From: Sorangium cellulosum So ce56
Lineage (GTDB): Bacteria; Myxococcota_A; Polyangia; Polyangiales; Polyangiaceae
DNA length: 64,000 nucleotides
Reading direction: 5' to 3'
Assembly: GCF_000067165.1 (NCBI RefSeq)
Contig: NC_010162.1
Span: 12,140,501 to 12,204,500 of the forward strand
Shown here: in pieces, positions 43,816 to 53,960 of the stretch
Layout of the letters: each line of letters opens with the position of its first letter
How positions within the stretch are numbered: the stretch's first letter is position 1
Program-made: the position numbers and the translations under genes
The notes under the pieces: generated by a model
Databases searched by the model: none
Told to the model about the DNA's origin: nothing
Seen by the model: the letters and a program-made list of their open reading frames with translations, nothing else

Positions 43816-46800
43816 CTACGCCGGCTGCGTCGGCTGATCCAGGGCGGCCTCCGCCGCTTCGCGCTCGGCGATGGCGGCGGCGTGGCGGCGCAGCCGGTCG
43901 CCCATCACGTTCGGGATGCGTTCCGCGGCCGCGAGCGCGGCCGAGAGCGCGCCGCGCGCGGCGGCGAGCCGGCCGCGGCGCAGCGCGGTCACCGCGCGGA
44001 TCTCGAGGACCTCGATGTGCTCCTGGCCCACGGAGCTCTGGGCCGAGCGGTCCACGAGCGCGTCCCACGCGGCGTCGTCCGCGGCGCCCCGGTCCTGCGT
44101 GGCCAGATCGATCATGGCGCAGAGCACCTCCTCCGAGGGGACCATCAGCGCGTCGGCCTGGCCCTCGTCGCGGGCGCGCTCCTGCATCTCGCGCATCTGC
44201 TCGAACAGCGCGCGCGCCTCGGCCTGCTCGCCGCAAAAGAAGAGGAACCGGGTCTTGAGGAGCAAGGCGACGGGCCGGCACACCCCGCAGAAGCGGTGCC
44301 GCTCGATCTCGAGCGCGCGATCGATGTGCGGCCTCGCCGCCGCGAGGTCGTCCATGAGGTAGAGGTACTCGCCGAGGTTGTACTCGCCGACCCGCTCCAG
44401 CGCGCCCTGGCCGAGGTCGCGCGCGAGCGCGAGCACCCGCTCGAGGTCGGCGATCATCCGGGCCTTGTCGCCGCGGCACGCCCAGAGGAGCGCGCGGTTG
44501 TTCGTCACGACGCAGAGGTGCAGCGTGTCGTGGTGCGCCTCGCAGAGCGCGATCGCCCGGCCCAGCGCGTCCTCGGCGTCGTCGAGCCGGCCGAGCCCCT
44601 GGAGGACGAAGCCGAGCATGAGCAGCGAGATGACGAGCGTCTCGTACCCCTCGTCGCCGAGCGAGGCGGCCGACGCCGCGGCGCGCTCGAGCGCGGTGGC
44701 CGCCTCTTCCTCCCGGCTGAAGCGGTGGAGCGTGCGCCCGGCGCCGAGCGCGAGGCGCGCGGTGAGCGCCGGCGACAGCGTGACCTCGTCGGCGAGCACG
44801 CCCGCCTCCTCGACGCGCTCCTCGGAGCTCTTGAACTCGTCCATCCAGTCGAGCGCCGTGGCCTCGTCGAGCAGGATGTCGATCTGCGCCCGGATGTCGC
44901 CGCGCGCCCGCGCGATGGCCCGCGCGCTGGCGAAATCGGCGAGCGCGTCGTGGTAGCGGCCCAGGCGGTAGCGCATGAGGCCGCGGCCCCGGTGCGCGGC
45001 CGCGCGGTCGGGGCGCGCCCCGCCCGGCGCGCGGCGGCTGGGCGGGCCTCCGCCCGGGGCCGTCGGCTCGATCGGCTGCTCCAGGGCGCGGCTGTAGAGC
45101 GTCTCCGCGTCGAGGTAGGCGTGCCGGGCGCGCGCGCGCTCCGCCAGGGTGAGGTAGGCGATCTCCGCGATCTCGCCGAGGCCCGCCTGGGCGGCGTGGT
45201 ACGCGAACGGGATGAGGCGCTCGTTCTTGAGGTGCGGCGCGTCGCGCTCGCCGGCCTCGTCGCCCGCGGCGTCGCGGTGCAGCTTGAAGGCCGCGAGGTG
45301 GACGCGCCTGCGGAGCGGCTCGGGCGCGCCGCGGGCCACCGCCTCGCGGACCAGCGCGTGGCGGAAGCCGATGCGCCCCCGCCGGTCCTGGACGAGGAGG
45401 CCCGCGGCGATCAGGCGCTTCACGGCGACCGCGGCGTCGAGCGGCAGGTCGTCGGCCTCGCCGTGCTCGTCGAGCCGGTGGAGCACGCCGGCCACCTCGG
45501 CGACCGCGACGTCGGGGCCGAGCAGCGCGATGAGCCGCGCGTGCGCCTGGAGCGCGGGCGGGAGCGCGTCGATCTCGCCGAGGGCCAGCCAGTCGAGGAG
45601 CGGCATGTCGGGGAGCCGATCGAGCTCGTCGGTGGCGAGGTACCACGCGTCGCCCCGCGGGTGCCGGCGCACGACGCCCCCCCGCTTGAGGCCGCGCACG
45701 AGCTCGATGAGCAGGAGCGGGACGCCCTGCGCGCGCTCGACGAGGTGCGCGACCGCGGGCTCGGGCACGTCCTCCGCGGGCAGGAGCAGCCGCCGGCACA
45801 GGGCGATCGCGCTCTCGCGATCGAGCGCCTCGAGCCTATAGGTCTCGCGGCGCGCGGCGCGCTCGCCGAAGGAGGGGCGCGCGCTCTCGAAGCTCGGCCG
45901 CCCGAACGCGCAGATGAAGAGCGGCGCCTGCGCCTCGGCGAGCGCCGCGTACTCGAGCGCGGCGAGCGCCGCGTCGTCGGCCACGTGCGCGTCGTCGAGC
46001 ACCACGAAGAGCGGCGTCCGGCGCGATCGCCGGCGGAGGGCCTCGCCGGCGGCCACGGAGAGCGCGGCGCGGAGCGCGCCGGGCGCCGCGGAGAGCGCGC
46101 GGAGCTCCGGGTAGCGCTCCTCGGCGAGCGGGTCGTCGCTGATCCAGCCGAGCGCGAGCGCCACGGCGGCCCCGAGCCGCGCCTGCTGCGCGCCCGCGAG
46201 GCGGCGCCGGAGGAGCGCGCTGCCGCCGTCCGCGGGAGGGGACGACGGCAGCGCGAGCGCCCGCTGCAGGATCTCCCGGACGACGCGATCGGCCCCGCCC
46301 GCGACCGGCTCGCCGGTCCGGAGCTCGATCACCTCGGCGCGCCCCTCGATCGCGCGCAGCCGCTGCGCGAGCGCGCCGGCGAGGCGGCTCTTGCCGTGGC
46401 CGGCCACGCCGATGACGCTGGCGATGGTGGGCGTCGCGGTCGCCACGGCGTCGCGCGCGCCCGCGACCAGCGCGTCGAGCACGTCGCTCCGGCCGAACAG
46501 CGGCTGGGAGCTCGAGTCGAACGCGGTGTCGGCGTCGGGCAGGGCGGCGGCCAGCCCGGGCCGGCCGGAGGCCGGTCCTGGCGGGGGGAGGCCGTCGCCC
46601 GGGACCTGGGAGGCGTCGTCGCCGAGCGCCGCCGCGGCCGCCGGCGACAGGGTGAGGCCGAGAGGGCCGCCCGCCGCGAGGCGATCCTCGCGGTGGAAGA
46701 GCGGGCTCAGGAACCGCCGCGTGCCGTCGGGCCGCGGCTGGACGGACACGGTCGCGAGGTCGAGCAGCCCGCGGGAGAGGACGCGCTGCTGCTCGAGCTC

Positions 46801-48090
46801 GCGGCCGGCGTGCGCCGCACGGCGCAGCGGGCTCGCGCCGTCCGCGTGATCGAAGACGGCAACGAAGCGGCCGCCCGCGGCGTGGGCGAGCTCGCCGCCC
46901 AGCGCGCTGAGCCTCCGCTGGAGGGCCACGACGTCGAGCTGGGCCTCGAAGAAGAGGAGCGCGACGGCGCGCCGCTCGACGTTGCGGCCGCTCGGCGGCG
47001 GCGGATCGGTGGTGGGGCCGCTGACGCGCGGGGGGCGGCGCTCCTGGCCGCGCTCGAAGCTCTCCAGGGCGGCGCCGAGCGCCGCGGCGCTCGCGAAGCG
47101 CTGGCCCCTGTCCTTCGCGAGGCACCGGAGCACGATCTCCTCGAGCGAGCGCGAGATCGGCGCGATCAGGGAGGGCCGCGGGGGGCGGCGGCTGAGGTGG
47201 TCCTGCCGCACCAGGGCGGGCGGTCCCCAGAAGGGCGGCTTGCCGGTGAGCAGCTCGAACAGCACGGCGCCGAGGGCGTACACGTCCGCGCGCGCGTCGA
47301 CGTCGCCGCGGCCGTCGCACTGCTCGGGGGCCATGTACTCGGCGGTGCCGGGCGCGTCGCTCTCGGCGGTGAGGCGGGGCGACGGCTCGCGGTGCCCCGC
47401 GGCGAGGCCGAGATCGATGATGGTGGCGCGGTGCCCGGCGTCGCCGGCGCGCGCGGCGAGCGGCGCGCCGGCGACGAAGATGTTCTCCGGTTTCACGTCG
47501 CGGTGCACGTAGCCGCGCGCGTGGATCGCCTCGAGGGCCCGGAGCGCGGCGCGCGCGAGGGCGCACGCCTCGCGCGCCGGCATCGGCCCGGCGACCCCGC
47601 GCGCCACGAGGCGGTCGGCGAGCGTGGGGCCGTCGAGGTACTCCATGACGAAGTACGGCGCGCCCGAGGCGAGCTGGCCGCACCCGTAGACGGCGGGCAC
47701 GTGGGGCGGCCCGACGTCGTAGAGGGCCCGCATCTCCTTGACGAGGCGCGCGCTCGCGTCCGGCTGGTCGACGCGCGCGACCTTGATCGCCACGGTCGGG
47801 CCGCCCTCCTCGGGCTCGGCCGCGAACACGGCCCCGAACCCGCCTGCGCCGGCGAGCCGGACGCCCCGGTAGCCTTCGATGCTGGGCAGCGCGGTCGCGC
47901 CGAGCCAGCTGCCGCTGGGCTCGTCCGCGCCGCCGGCCGCGCCGGGCTCGGGGCTCGCCTGCCGCACCACGGGGCCGTGCTCCGGACACCCCGGATCCGC
48001 GTGCGCCACGCGCCTGCCGCACTCCCTGCACCGCGCGGTGGGCGCCCCGGAGCGAGCCGCGCTTCCGCCTCGACGAGCATCGGGCAACAT
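43816..48090 (-). CDS. Ser/Thr kinase with zinc ribbon, cyclase-like domain, P-loop ATPase and TPR (module 2)
   Basis: 1424 residues. An N-terminal zinc-ribbon-like segment (CRECGRRVAHADPGCPEHG) precedes the kinase: AGAGGFGAVF, VAIKV, YVHRDVKPENIF, a DLG in place of DFG (TIIDLGLAAG), and GTAEYMAPEQ. The cyclase-like remnant starts at ERRAVALLFFEAQLD and lacks catalytic residues. The STAND-type ATPase has Walker A GVAGHGKSR and Walker B LFVVLDDAHVAD. Long TPR helices follow (YRLGRYHDALADFASARAIARARGD). The overall order matches the kinase at 39840, which it faces across 28 bp. It starts 7 bp after the stop of the exported NPNAL-repeat protein, again matching module 1. A very long plus-strand frame over it (43882-48117) is a composition shadow. 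Confidence 0.92.
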   Translation of the reverse strand: MLPDARRGGSAARSGAPTARCRECGRRVAHADPGCPEHGPVVRQASPEPGAAGGADEPSGSWLGATALPSIEGYRGVRLAGAGGFGAVFAAEPEEGGPTVAIKVARVDQPDASARLVKEMRALYDVGPPHVPAVYGCGQLASGAPYFVMEYLDGPTLADRLVARGVAGPMPAREACALARAALRALEAIHARGYVHRDVKPENIFVAGAPLAARAGDAGHRATIIDLGLAAGHREPSPRLTAESDAPGTAEYMAPEQCDGRGDVDARADVYALGAVLFELLTGKPPFWGPPALVRQDHLSRRPPRPSLIAPISRSLEEIVLRCLAKDRGQRFASAAALGAALESFERGQERRPPRVSGPTTDPPPPSGRNVERRAVALLFFEAQLDVVALQRRLSALGGELAHAAGGRFVAVFDHADGASPLRRAAHAGRELEQQRVLSRGLLDLATVSVQPRPDGTRRFLSPLFHREDRLAAGGPLGLTLSPAAAAALGDDASQVPGDGLPPPGPASGRPGLAAALPDADTAFDSSSQPLFGRSDVLDALVAGARDAVATATPTIASVIGVAGHGKSRLAGALAQRLRAIEGRAEVIELRTGEPVAGGADRVVREILQRALALPSSPPADGGSALLRRRLAGAQQARLGAAVALALGWISDDPLAEERYPELRALSAAPGALRAALSVAAGEALRRRSRRTPLFVVLDDAHVADDAALAALEYAALAEAQAPLFICAFGRPSFESARPSFGERAARRETYRLEALDRESAIALCRRLLLPAEDVPEPAVAHLVERAQGVPLLLIELVRGLKRGGVVRRHPRGDAWYLATDELDRLPDMPLLDWLALGEIDALPPALQAHARLIALLGPDVAVAEVAGVLHRLDEHGEADDLPLDAAVAVKRLIAAGLLVQDRRGRIGFRHALVREAVARGAPEPLRRRVHLAAFKLHRDAAGDEAGERDAPHLKNERLIPFAYHAAQAGLGEIAEIAYLTLAERARARHAYLDAETLYSRALEQPIEPTAPGGGPPSRRAPGGARPDRAAAHRGRGLMRYRLGRYHDALADFASARAIARARGDIRAQIDILLDEATALDWMDEFKSSEERVEEAGVLADEVTLSPALTARLALGAGRTLHRFSREEEAATALERAAASAASLGDEGYETLVISLLMLGFVLQGLGRLDDAEDALGRAIALCEAHHDTLHLCVVTNNRALLWACRGDKARMIADLERVLALARDLGQGALERVGEYNLGEYLYLMDDLAAARPHIDRALEIERHRFCGVCRPVALLLKTRFLFFCGEQAEARALFEQMREMQERARDEGQADALMVPSEEVLCAMIDLATQDRGAADDAAWDALVDRSAQSSVGQEHIEVLEIRAVTALRRGRLAAARGALSAALAAAERIPNVMGDRLRRHAAAIAEREAAEAALDQPTQPA

Positions 48091-48097
48091 GGGGGCC

Positions 48098-48949
48098 TCA
48101 TGGCAGGAACGTCGTAATCACCGCGGACCACGACTCGCCTCGATCGTCGGTGCAGCTCGGGCGATAGCCGTCGGCCGCGCCGGGCGCGTCACACGCGAGA
48201 TCGCATGAGCCCACGATGTGAATGTTCGGGCACTCTCGGACGCCCCCTCCGGGCTCGGGGAGCCCCGCGGCGCAGTCCCTGCTGAGGGCCCGAGCGCTCT
48301 CCACGTTGGATTCGTTGTAGCAGGCATAGAGGCGGGGCGGGGTCGCGAACAGATTGCCCCAGAACGCGCCTTCCTCCATCGGATACGACTCGACCTCACT
48401 CGCGTCCGGGTGCCTGAGGGCGAGGTGCGCCGCGCGCGACGAGATCATCACGGAGACGCCGGCCCGGTTGGCGCGCGACGCCACGCAGGCCGAGACCCAT
48501 TGCTCCCGGGACTCGCTCAGCGGCGCGATGGCCCAGCTCGCCGCGAGCCCGAGGTAACCCCGGTAGACCTCCTCGCGCAGCTCGCCGCGCTCGTCGCGCC
48601 ACGAGAACCTGAACGACTGCGACGGGGTCAGCGCGCAGCTGACGATGTATTGAAGGAGCTGCCTGGACATCGCGCCGAGCTCCCCTGGGCGGGTGATGGC
48701 GGCGCGGACCGCCGCCGAGAGGGCGTTCGAGGCGAGTCTGTTCGGGGCGAGCGCAATCGGGTCGAGGGCGTTCGGGTTGAGGGCGTTCGGGTTCAGCGCG
48801 TTCGGGTTCAGCGCGTTGTGATTCACGAGCGCACTTGAGACCTCGTCGACCGACCCCCACTCCGCGGGAAATCCGTCGCTGCCACCGCAGCACGGCACTG
48901 AAGCCAACAGGAATGTGTGTGCGCACAGCGCTCGGATTCGCCTCTTCAT
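48098..48949 (-). CDS. Exported NPNAL-repeat Cys-rich protein (module 2)
   Basis: 283 residues, paralogous to the protein at 38992. A signal sequence (MKRRIRALCAHTFLLASVPCC) with Cys20 or Cys21 as a possible but weak lipidation site. Residues 43-77 are seven pentapeptides of type N-P-N-A-L, decaying toward the end. Shared blocks follow in the same order: LLQYIVSCALT, YLGLAASW, EQWVSACVASRAN, VMISSRAAHLAL, FWGNLFATPPRLYACY, and a C-terminal Cys cluster with IVGSCDLACD. A purine-rich Shine-Dalgarno (GGAGGGGGG) lies just before the ATG. The kinase-ATPase gene follows after 7 bp on the same strand. It is divergent from the kinase at 49115. Its function is unknown; it is probably envelope-located. 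Confidence 0.85.
   Translation of the reverse strand: MKRRIRALCAHTFLLASVPCCGGSDGFPAEWGSVDEVSSALVNHNALNPNALNPNALNPNALDPIALAPNRLASNALSAAVRAAITRPGELGAMSRQLLQYIVSCALTPSQSFRFSWRDERGELREEVYRGYLGLAASWAIAPLSESREQWVSACVASRANRAGVSVMISSRAAHLALRHPDASEVESYPMEEGAFWGNLFATPPRLYACYNESNVESARALSRDCAAGLPEPGGGVRECPNIHIVGSCDLACDAPGAADGYRPSCTDDRGESWSAVITTFLP
48719..48823 (-). repeat. Seven 15-bp coding repeats (NPNAL)
   Basis: In-frame pentapeptide units encode residues 43-77. The first four are nearly identical (GCGTTCGGGTT on the plus strand), and the last three are diverged to DPIAL, APNRL and ASNAL. Unit number, length and position match the repeat at 39121-39225. Confidence 0.9.
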
Positions 48950-49114
48950 CTGTCCCCCCTCCGCGTCCGTTCTGCTAGCAGATGGAATAGGCTACCGTAA
49001 GGATAACGATGGATTTACTGTACCACTTGGCGAAGCGGCGTGTAGCGCCAACCCGGCCGTCTGGCGCGGAGAAAATCCTCGCTCGGGTGAGTCCTTAGTC
49101 GCATCGGGGGGGGT

Positions 49115-50605
49115 ATGACGATGGATGTTTTGGCGACACGAGATAACGAGACGCGGGCATTTTCGCTGGAGGAGAGATCCTTTTCCCGAGGCGAGCTGCC
49201 GTGCGGCACGCGGGCGGGTGAGTACACCGTTGTGTCGCCTATCGCCCGGGGCGGATGCGGGGCCGTGTACGAGGCCATTCACCTCCGGACCGGCGAGCGC
49301 GTGGCGATGAAGGTGCTCCACGGGACGCTCGCCGCGTCGCCGAAGATGGTGAAGCGCTTCCTGCGCGAGATCGAGGTGGTGCGGCTGCTCAACCACCCCG
49401 GGATCGTCGAGATTCATGACGCCGGCGAGCTCGCGGACGGCCGGCCATTTTATATGATGGAGCACCTCGACGGGGTGACGCTCGACGTGCTCCTCCGGCA
49501 GGAGGGGCGGCTCTCGCCGGAGCAGGCGCTCGAGCTGCTCGAGCCGGTCTGCTCGGCGCTCGACGCGGCGCACGCGGCCGGGATCATCCATCGCGACGTG
49601 AAGGGCAGCAACATCTTCGTCTCGCGGGGCGCCCCGCGGGCGATCAAGCTCCTCGATTTCGGGATCGCCAAGCTGATGGAGCCGGACGAGGGGGCGAGCG
49701 GCTTCACCACGGCGGGCAGGGCGCCTGGCACCCTCACGATCATGGCGCCCGAGCAGATCCTCGGCGGCGTCCTCGACGCGCGCGTGGACGTGTATGCGCT
49801 CGGCGTCCTCTTGCACAGGCTCCTCACGGGCAAGCTCCCGTTCTACTCGCCGGACGCGACCGAGCTGCTCCGGCAGCACCTGGAGGAGCCCGCGCCGCGC
49901 CCGAGCCGGCGGACCCCGCTGCCGCCCGCGCTCGACGCGGTGGTGCTGCGCTGCATGGAGAAGCAGCCGGAGCACCGCTATCCTTCGGTGAAGAGCTTCC
50001 TCTACACGCTGCGCGAGGCGGTCGGCGAGCCGACGTCGGGGCGGAGCAGCATGCCGGAGCTCCAGACCGACGCGATCGCGATCTACCTCGATCTCCGGGT
50101 GCGCACCGACGCCGAGGATCTCGACGACGCGCTCGCCGAGGAGCTCGGCCTCGTGCTCGACCTCGCGGAGGAGCGCCTCCGCGACGCCGGGCTCACGCTG
50201 GTCTCCGTGACCGGCAGCGAGATCCTCGCCGTGCGCCTCCTCTCCAGCGAGCTGCGGGAGTCGCTGATCGAGCGCGCGGCGGTGATCGAGATCGCCGCCT
50301 CGCTCCACGAGGAGATCGCGCTGAGGAGCGGCCCGGACACGCGCGTGCACACGAACCTGTGCCTGCACGCCGGGCAGGTCGTGGTGCGCTCGGCGAACCA
50401 CCCGGAGATCATCGGCGGCGACCTGGCCCGGGTCGGGGCGTGGGCGCCCGTCGACGCGGTGCACGCGCTCTGCGCGACGGAGGCGGCGGTCCGCGGGATC
50501 GGCGGACTCGAGCTCTCCGCGGGGCCGCCCGGGCTCCTGCTGATCGGCGAGCTCTCCGGGCACTGCTCCTCGCCGGCGCCGACGCTGCGGTGCCGCGCGC
50601 TCTGA
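49115..50605 (+). CDS. Ser/Thr protein kinase with cyclase-like C-terminal domain
   Basis: 496 residues, soluble. Kinase domain (~35-305): ARGGCGAVYEA, VAMKVLH, IIHRDVKGSNIF (Gly replaces the usual Pro after HRDVK), LLDFGIAKLM, and GTLTIMAPEQI with a one-residue variation of GTxxYMAPE. The C-terminal ~160 residues (AIYLDLRVRTDAEDLDDALAEEL ... TRVHTNLCLHAGQVVVRSANHPEIIGGDLARVGAWAPV) follow the class III cyclase fold order but lack its catalytic Asp residues, as in the two larger kinases nearby. It is divergent from the module 2 exported protein across 165 bp. A G-rich Shine-Dalgarno precedes the ATG, and a second ATG two codons later (49121) is possible. Substrate unknown. Confidence 0.92.
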   Translation: MTMDVLATRDNETRAFSLEERSFSRGELPCGTRAGEYTVVSPIARGGCGAVYEAIHLRTGERVAMKVLHGTLAASPKMVKRFLREIEVVRLLNHPGIVEIHDAGELADGRPFYMMEHLDGVTLDVLLRQEGRLSPEQALELLEPVCSALDAAHAAGIIHRDVKGSNIFVSRGAPRAIKLLDFGIAKLMEPDEGASGFTTAGRAPGTLTIMAPEQILGGVLDARVDVYALGVLLHRLLTGKLPFYSPDATELLRQHLEEPAPRPSRRTPLPPALDAVVLRCMEKQPEHRYPSVKSFLYTLREAVGEPTSGRSSMPELQTDAIAIYLDLRVRTDAEDLDDALAEELGLVLDLAEERLRDAGLTLVSVTGSEILAVRLLSSELRESLIERAAVIEIAASLHEEIALRSGPDTRVHTNLCLHAGQVVVRSANHPEIIGGDLARVGAWAPVDAVHALCATEAAVRGIGGLELSAGPPGLLLIGELSGHCSSPAPTLRCRAL

Positions 50606-50756
50606 CGCGGCCAGCGTCGGCCCTTCAGCGACGCGCGCCGCGCCCCCGCGACGCGCGATGTCAGGTCGGCGACGGGCGCGCGCTCGGCGTGGACCCCCTG
50701 GCCGACTCGGGAGCTCCCGGAGTCGATATGACGACGTAAAAACGAGCGAGGGGCGA

Positions 50757-50786
50757 TTGCCGCTCGATGATAGGTGCCATTATAAG
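50757..50786 (+). promoter_or_regulatory. Sigma-70-type promoter for ferritin-like gene
   Basis: TTGCCG (50757-50762), an 18-bp spacer and TATAAG (50781-50786), about 57 bp before the ATG at 50844. An imperfect palindrome (50704-50724) upstream may end the kinase transcript. Confidence 0.4.
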
Positions 50787-50843
50787 GGCCGCCCGCGGGT
50801 CGCTCGGCACCGCGCCAGCGCCTCGCCGCTCCGGAAAGCTCTC

Positions 50844-51998
<1,155 letters not shown>

Positions 51999-52064
51999 GG
52001 CGAGGGCGGCCGAGGGCGGCCGAGGGCGAGAGAAGCGGACGCCCGCGCCGGCCCCGGGGAGAGA

Positions 52065-53150
52065 TCAGCAGGTGGACCGGGCGCAGGCCGAGAGCTCGAC
52101 GCCGCACCGCTTCTGGATGCAGGCGAAGTCGCCGTTGCAGACGGCGAGCGACCTGAAGGCGCACGAGAGGGCCTGATCGGCGAAAAACTGAGCGTTGGGG
52201 CAGCCCCGCGAGACGCAGCTGGAGACGCACGCGACGCTGAACTCCGGCGGCATCCGCTCGCTGTCGATGCACCGGGCGGCGCAGGTGACCACCTCCTGGC
52301 AGTCCACGGGCTCGCACGCGCCGCAGTCCTGGGGGCAGATGCCGCAGGTCTCGAAGCTCTCGCAGACGCCGTTCGAGCACACCGAGCACACGCCGCAGTC
52401 GCGCCGGCAGGACGCGCACGTCTCCGTCCCCGAGCAGATGCCGTCGCCGCACGTGGCGCAGGCGCCGCAGTCGTCCGGGCAAGAGAAGCAGCTCTCGATC
52501 CCGCCGTTGCACACGCCGTTGCCGCAGGCCTCGCAGACGCCGCAGTCGGGGGCGCACGAGCGGCAGTCCTCCCGCGGCGAGCAGACGCCGTCGCCGCAGC
52601 CCTGGCAGACGCCGCAGTCGCCCGCGCACGTCGCGCACGTCTCGGCGCCGCTGCACACGCCGTCGCCGCAGTTCGGACACACCCCGCAGTCGCCCGGGCA
52701 CGTCGAGCACGACTCGCTCGCCGGATCGCAGGCGGCATCGCCGCAGCGCGGACAGAGGCCGCAGTCCTCGGCGCAGCTGCTGCAGTCCTCGGCGCCGTTG
52801 CAGGCGCCGTCGCCGCACCCCCCGCACGGGCCGCAGTCGATCGCGCAGCTCGAGCACGTCTCCGTCCCCGAGCAGACGCCGTCGCCGCACCCCTGGCCCT
52901 GGCACGGGCCGCAGTCGGGGGCGCAGGAGCGGCAGTCCTCCGCGCCGTTGCAGGCGCCGTCGCCGCACGCCGGGGGCTCGGCGCCGGACGAGCTGTCGTA
53001 CTCCCACGTCTCGGTGCGGCCGCAGCCCGCCCCGAGCGAGGCCCCCGCGAGGGCGACGAGCGCGGACCAGGCGAAGGCGCGCGTGGAGAGGAAGCCAGGG
53101 CGATGCCGCCCGGACCGCAGCAGGAAGCTCAGCCGGCTTGTGGTACCCAT
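52065..53150 (-). CDS. Lipoprotein with nine Cys-rich CGDGxC repeats
   Basis: 361 residues. A signal sequence ends in lipobox LGAGC (Cys43). Residues 62-281 are nine repeats of ~24 residues with consensus CGDGxCxGxExCxSCxxDCGxC, each holding six Cys, so the mature protein is extremely disulfide- or metal-rich. The C-terminal 80 residues contain further Cys (CQEVVTCAARC, CVSSCVSRGC, CIQKRCGVELSACARSTC), like a common myxobacterial surface-protein tail. ATG 53150 places the signal peptide directly; the longer frame from 53297 has no better start. Likely outer-surface, adhesive or protective. It converges with the ferritin-like gene. A metal-binding link between the two is only speculation. Confidence 0.85.
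   Translation of the reverse strand: MGTTSRLSFLLRSGRHRPGFLSTRAFAWSALVALAGASLGAGCGRTETWEYDSSSGAEPPACGDGACNGAEDCRSCAPDCGPCQGQGCGDGVCSGTETCSSCAIDCGPCGGCGDGACNGAEDCSSCAEDCGLCPRCGDAACDPASESCSTCPGDCGVCPNCGDGVCSGAETCATCAGDCGVCQGCGDGVCSPREDCRSCAPDCGVCEACGNGVCNGGIESCFSCPDDCGACATCGDGICSGTETCASCRRDCGVCSVCSNGVCESFETCGICPQDCGACEPVDCQEVVTCAARCIDSERMPPEFSVACVSSCVSRGCPNAQFFADQALSCAFRSLAVCNGDFACIQKRCGVELSACARSTC
52308..52967 (-). repeat. Coding tandem repeat, nine ~72-bp units
   Basis: Nine head-to-tail units encode the CGDGxC repeats (residues 62-281). Units vary in spacer residues (GAEDC, GTETC, PRED, GGIES) but keep all six Cys in nearly every copy, so this is not a recent amplification. Confidence 0.9.
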
Positions 53151-53350
53151 ACGATCAGCCCCGGGGACACGAGAGGTCGGGTTGTCAGAAGGAGCGGGAC
53201 CGGCTCGCGGGCTGCAGCGGCGCCGCGATGAGCCGTCCACGGGAACGCGCGCGGACGGAACATACATGGAGACGCCCCGCGGGTGGCGCCAAAGCACGGG
53301 CGCGCCGGCGCCGTCGCCGCGGGCTGGCGGCGCATGCGCGACGAGGGGTA

Positions 53351-53390
53351 CAAAATAAAAGAGGGCGGCGCCTCCGGAGAGGCGTCGCCC
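53351..53390 (-). terminator. Rho-independent terminator of small lipoprotein gene
   Basis: A 12-bp stem (53363-53374 with 53379-53390, one mismatch, CGGA loop) is followed on the minus strand by TCTTTTATTTT. This is a classical hairpin plus U-tract 55 bp after the stop of the lipoprotein at 53445. Confidence 0.8.
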
Positions 53391-53444
53391 AAAGCGCTCC
53401 GCGGTGCGCGCTTCACCCAGGAAGCGACGTGCCGCGCAGAGAGC

Positions 53445-53654
53445 TCACTTGGGGGCGTCGGCCGGCGCCGCCGCCGGGTCGGCCGCGGGGGCCGCCGCCG
53501 GGTCGGCCGCGGGGGCCGCCGCCGGGTCGGCCGCGGGGGCCGCCGCCGGGTCAGCCGCCGGAGCCGCGCCCGGGTCGGTCGGGGCCGGGGCGCTGCCGCC
53601 GCAGGCGACGACGAGGGACGAGACGGCGGCGAGCGCAAGAACGAGCTTCTTCAT
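53445..53654 (-). CDS. Small Ala/Pro/Asp-repeat lipoprotein
   Basis: 69 residues. A textbook lipoprotein signal, MKKLVLALAAVSSLVVACGG, gives Cys18 as the lipidated residue. The mature part is about six degenerate copies of an eight-residue Ala/Pro/Asp unit (ADPAAAPA), encoded by 24-bp tandem repeats. Such short extended Pro/Ala tails act as spacers or peptidoglycan-proximal anchors in other systems; the role here is unknown. A strong Shine-Dalgarno, GGAGGA, lies before the ATG, and a Rho-independent terminator follows, so it is a monocistronic, probably well-expressed gene. It is divergent from the ECF sigma gene across 306 bp and may be one of its targets (inference). Confidence 0.82.
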   Translation of the reverse strand: MKKLVLALAAVSSLVVACGGSAPAPTDPGAAPAADPAAAPAADPAAAPAADPAAAPAADPAAAPADAPK

Positions 53655-53960
53655 GGAATCCTCCGAAAAAGAGGGCGGTCAGGCCACCCTCACAACCAAC
53701 AGGCGTGTGAACCGCACGCAAATCCGGCGGCCACCACCCAGACGCCGGGGGGAGCCAGAACGGCTCACAGTTTTTTCGATGAGCCGCTCGGGCCCGACCA
53801 GGCGTCTAGAAAAGTGTGGGAACCTCGGGGCGCTCCTGATGCCGCTCTGGACAGGAGCCCGGGGCGCGGCGCTCCGCCCGGGCCGACGCTCCGCCTCCCG
53901 CGAGGGCATCGCGATCACCGTCAGCTGTACATTTCCAGTCATGTCCCCTGGTACGAACGC
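53655..53960. other. 306-bp divergent intergenic region
   Basis: Between the small lipoprotein (-) and the ECF sigma gene (+). It should hold both promoters. I see a T-run (53771-53776) and a GGGAACC (53818-53824) that could be an ECF -35 element, but no convincing partner -10. There are no genes. Confidence 0.5.

Noticed and set aside
43882..48117. 1411-codon plus-strand open frame opposite the second large kinase
   Set aside because: Arg/Glu/Ala-rich shadow caused by high GC; the minus strand carries intact kinase, P-loop and TPR motifs over the same span.
39840..50605. Active guanylate/adenylate cyclase domains in the kinases
   Set aside because: The metal-binding Asp residues and purine-binding motifs are missing in all three.
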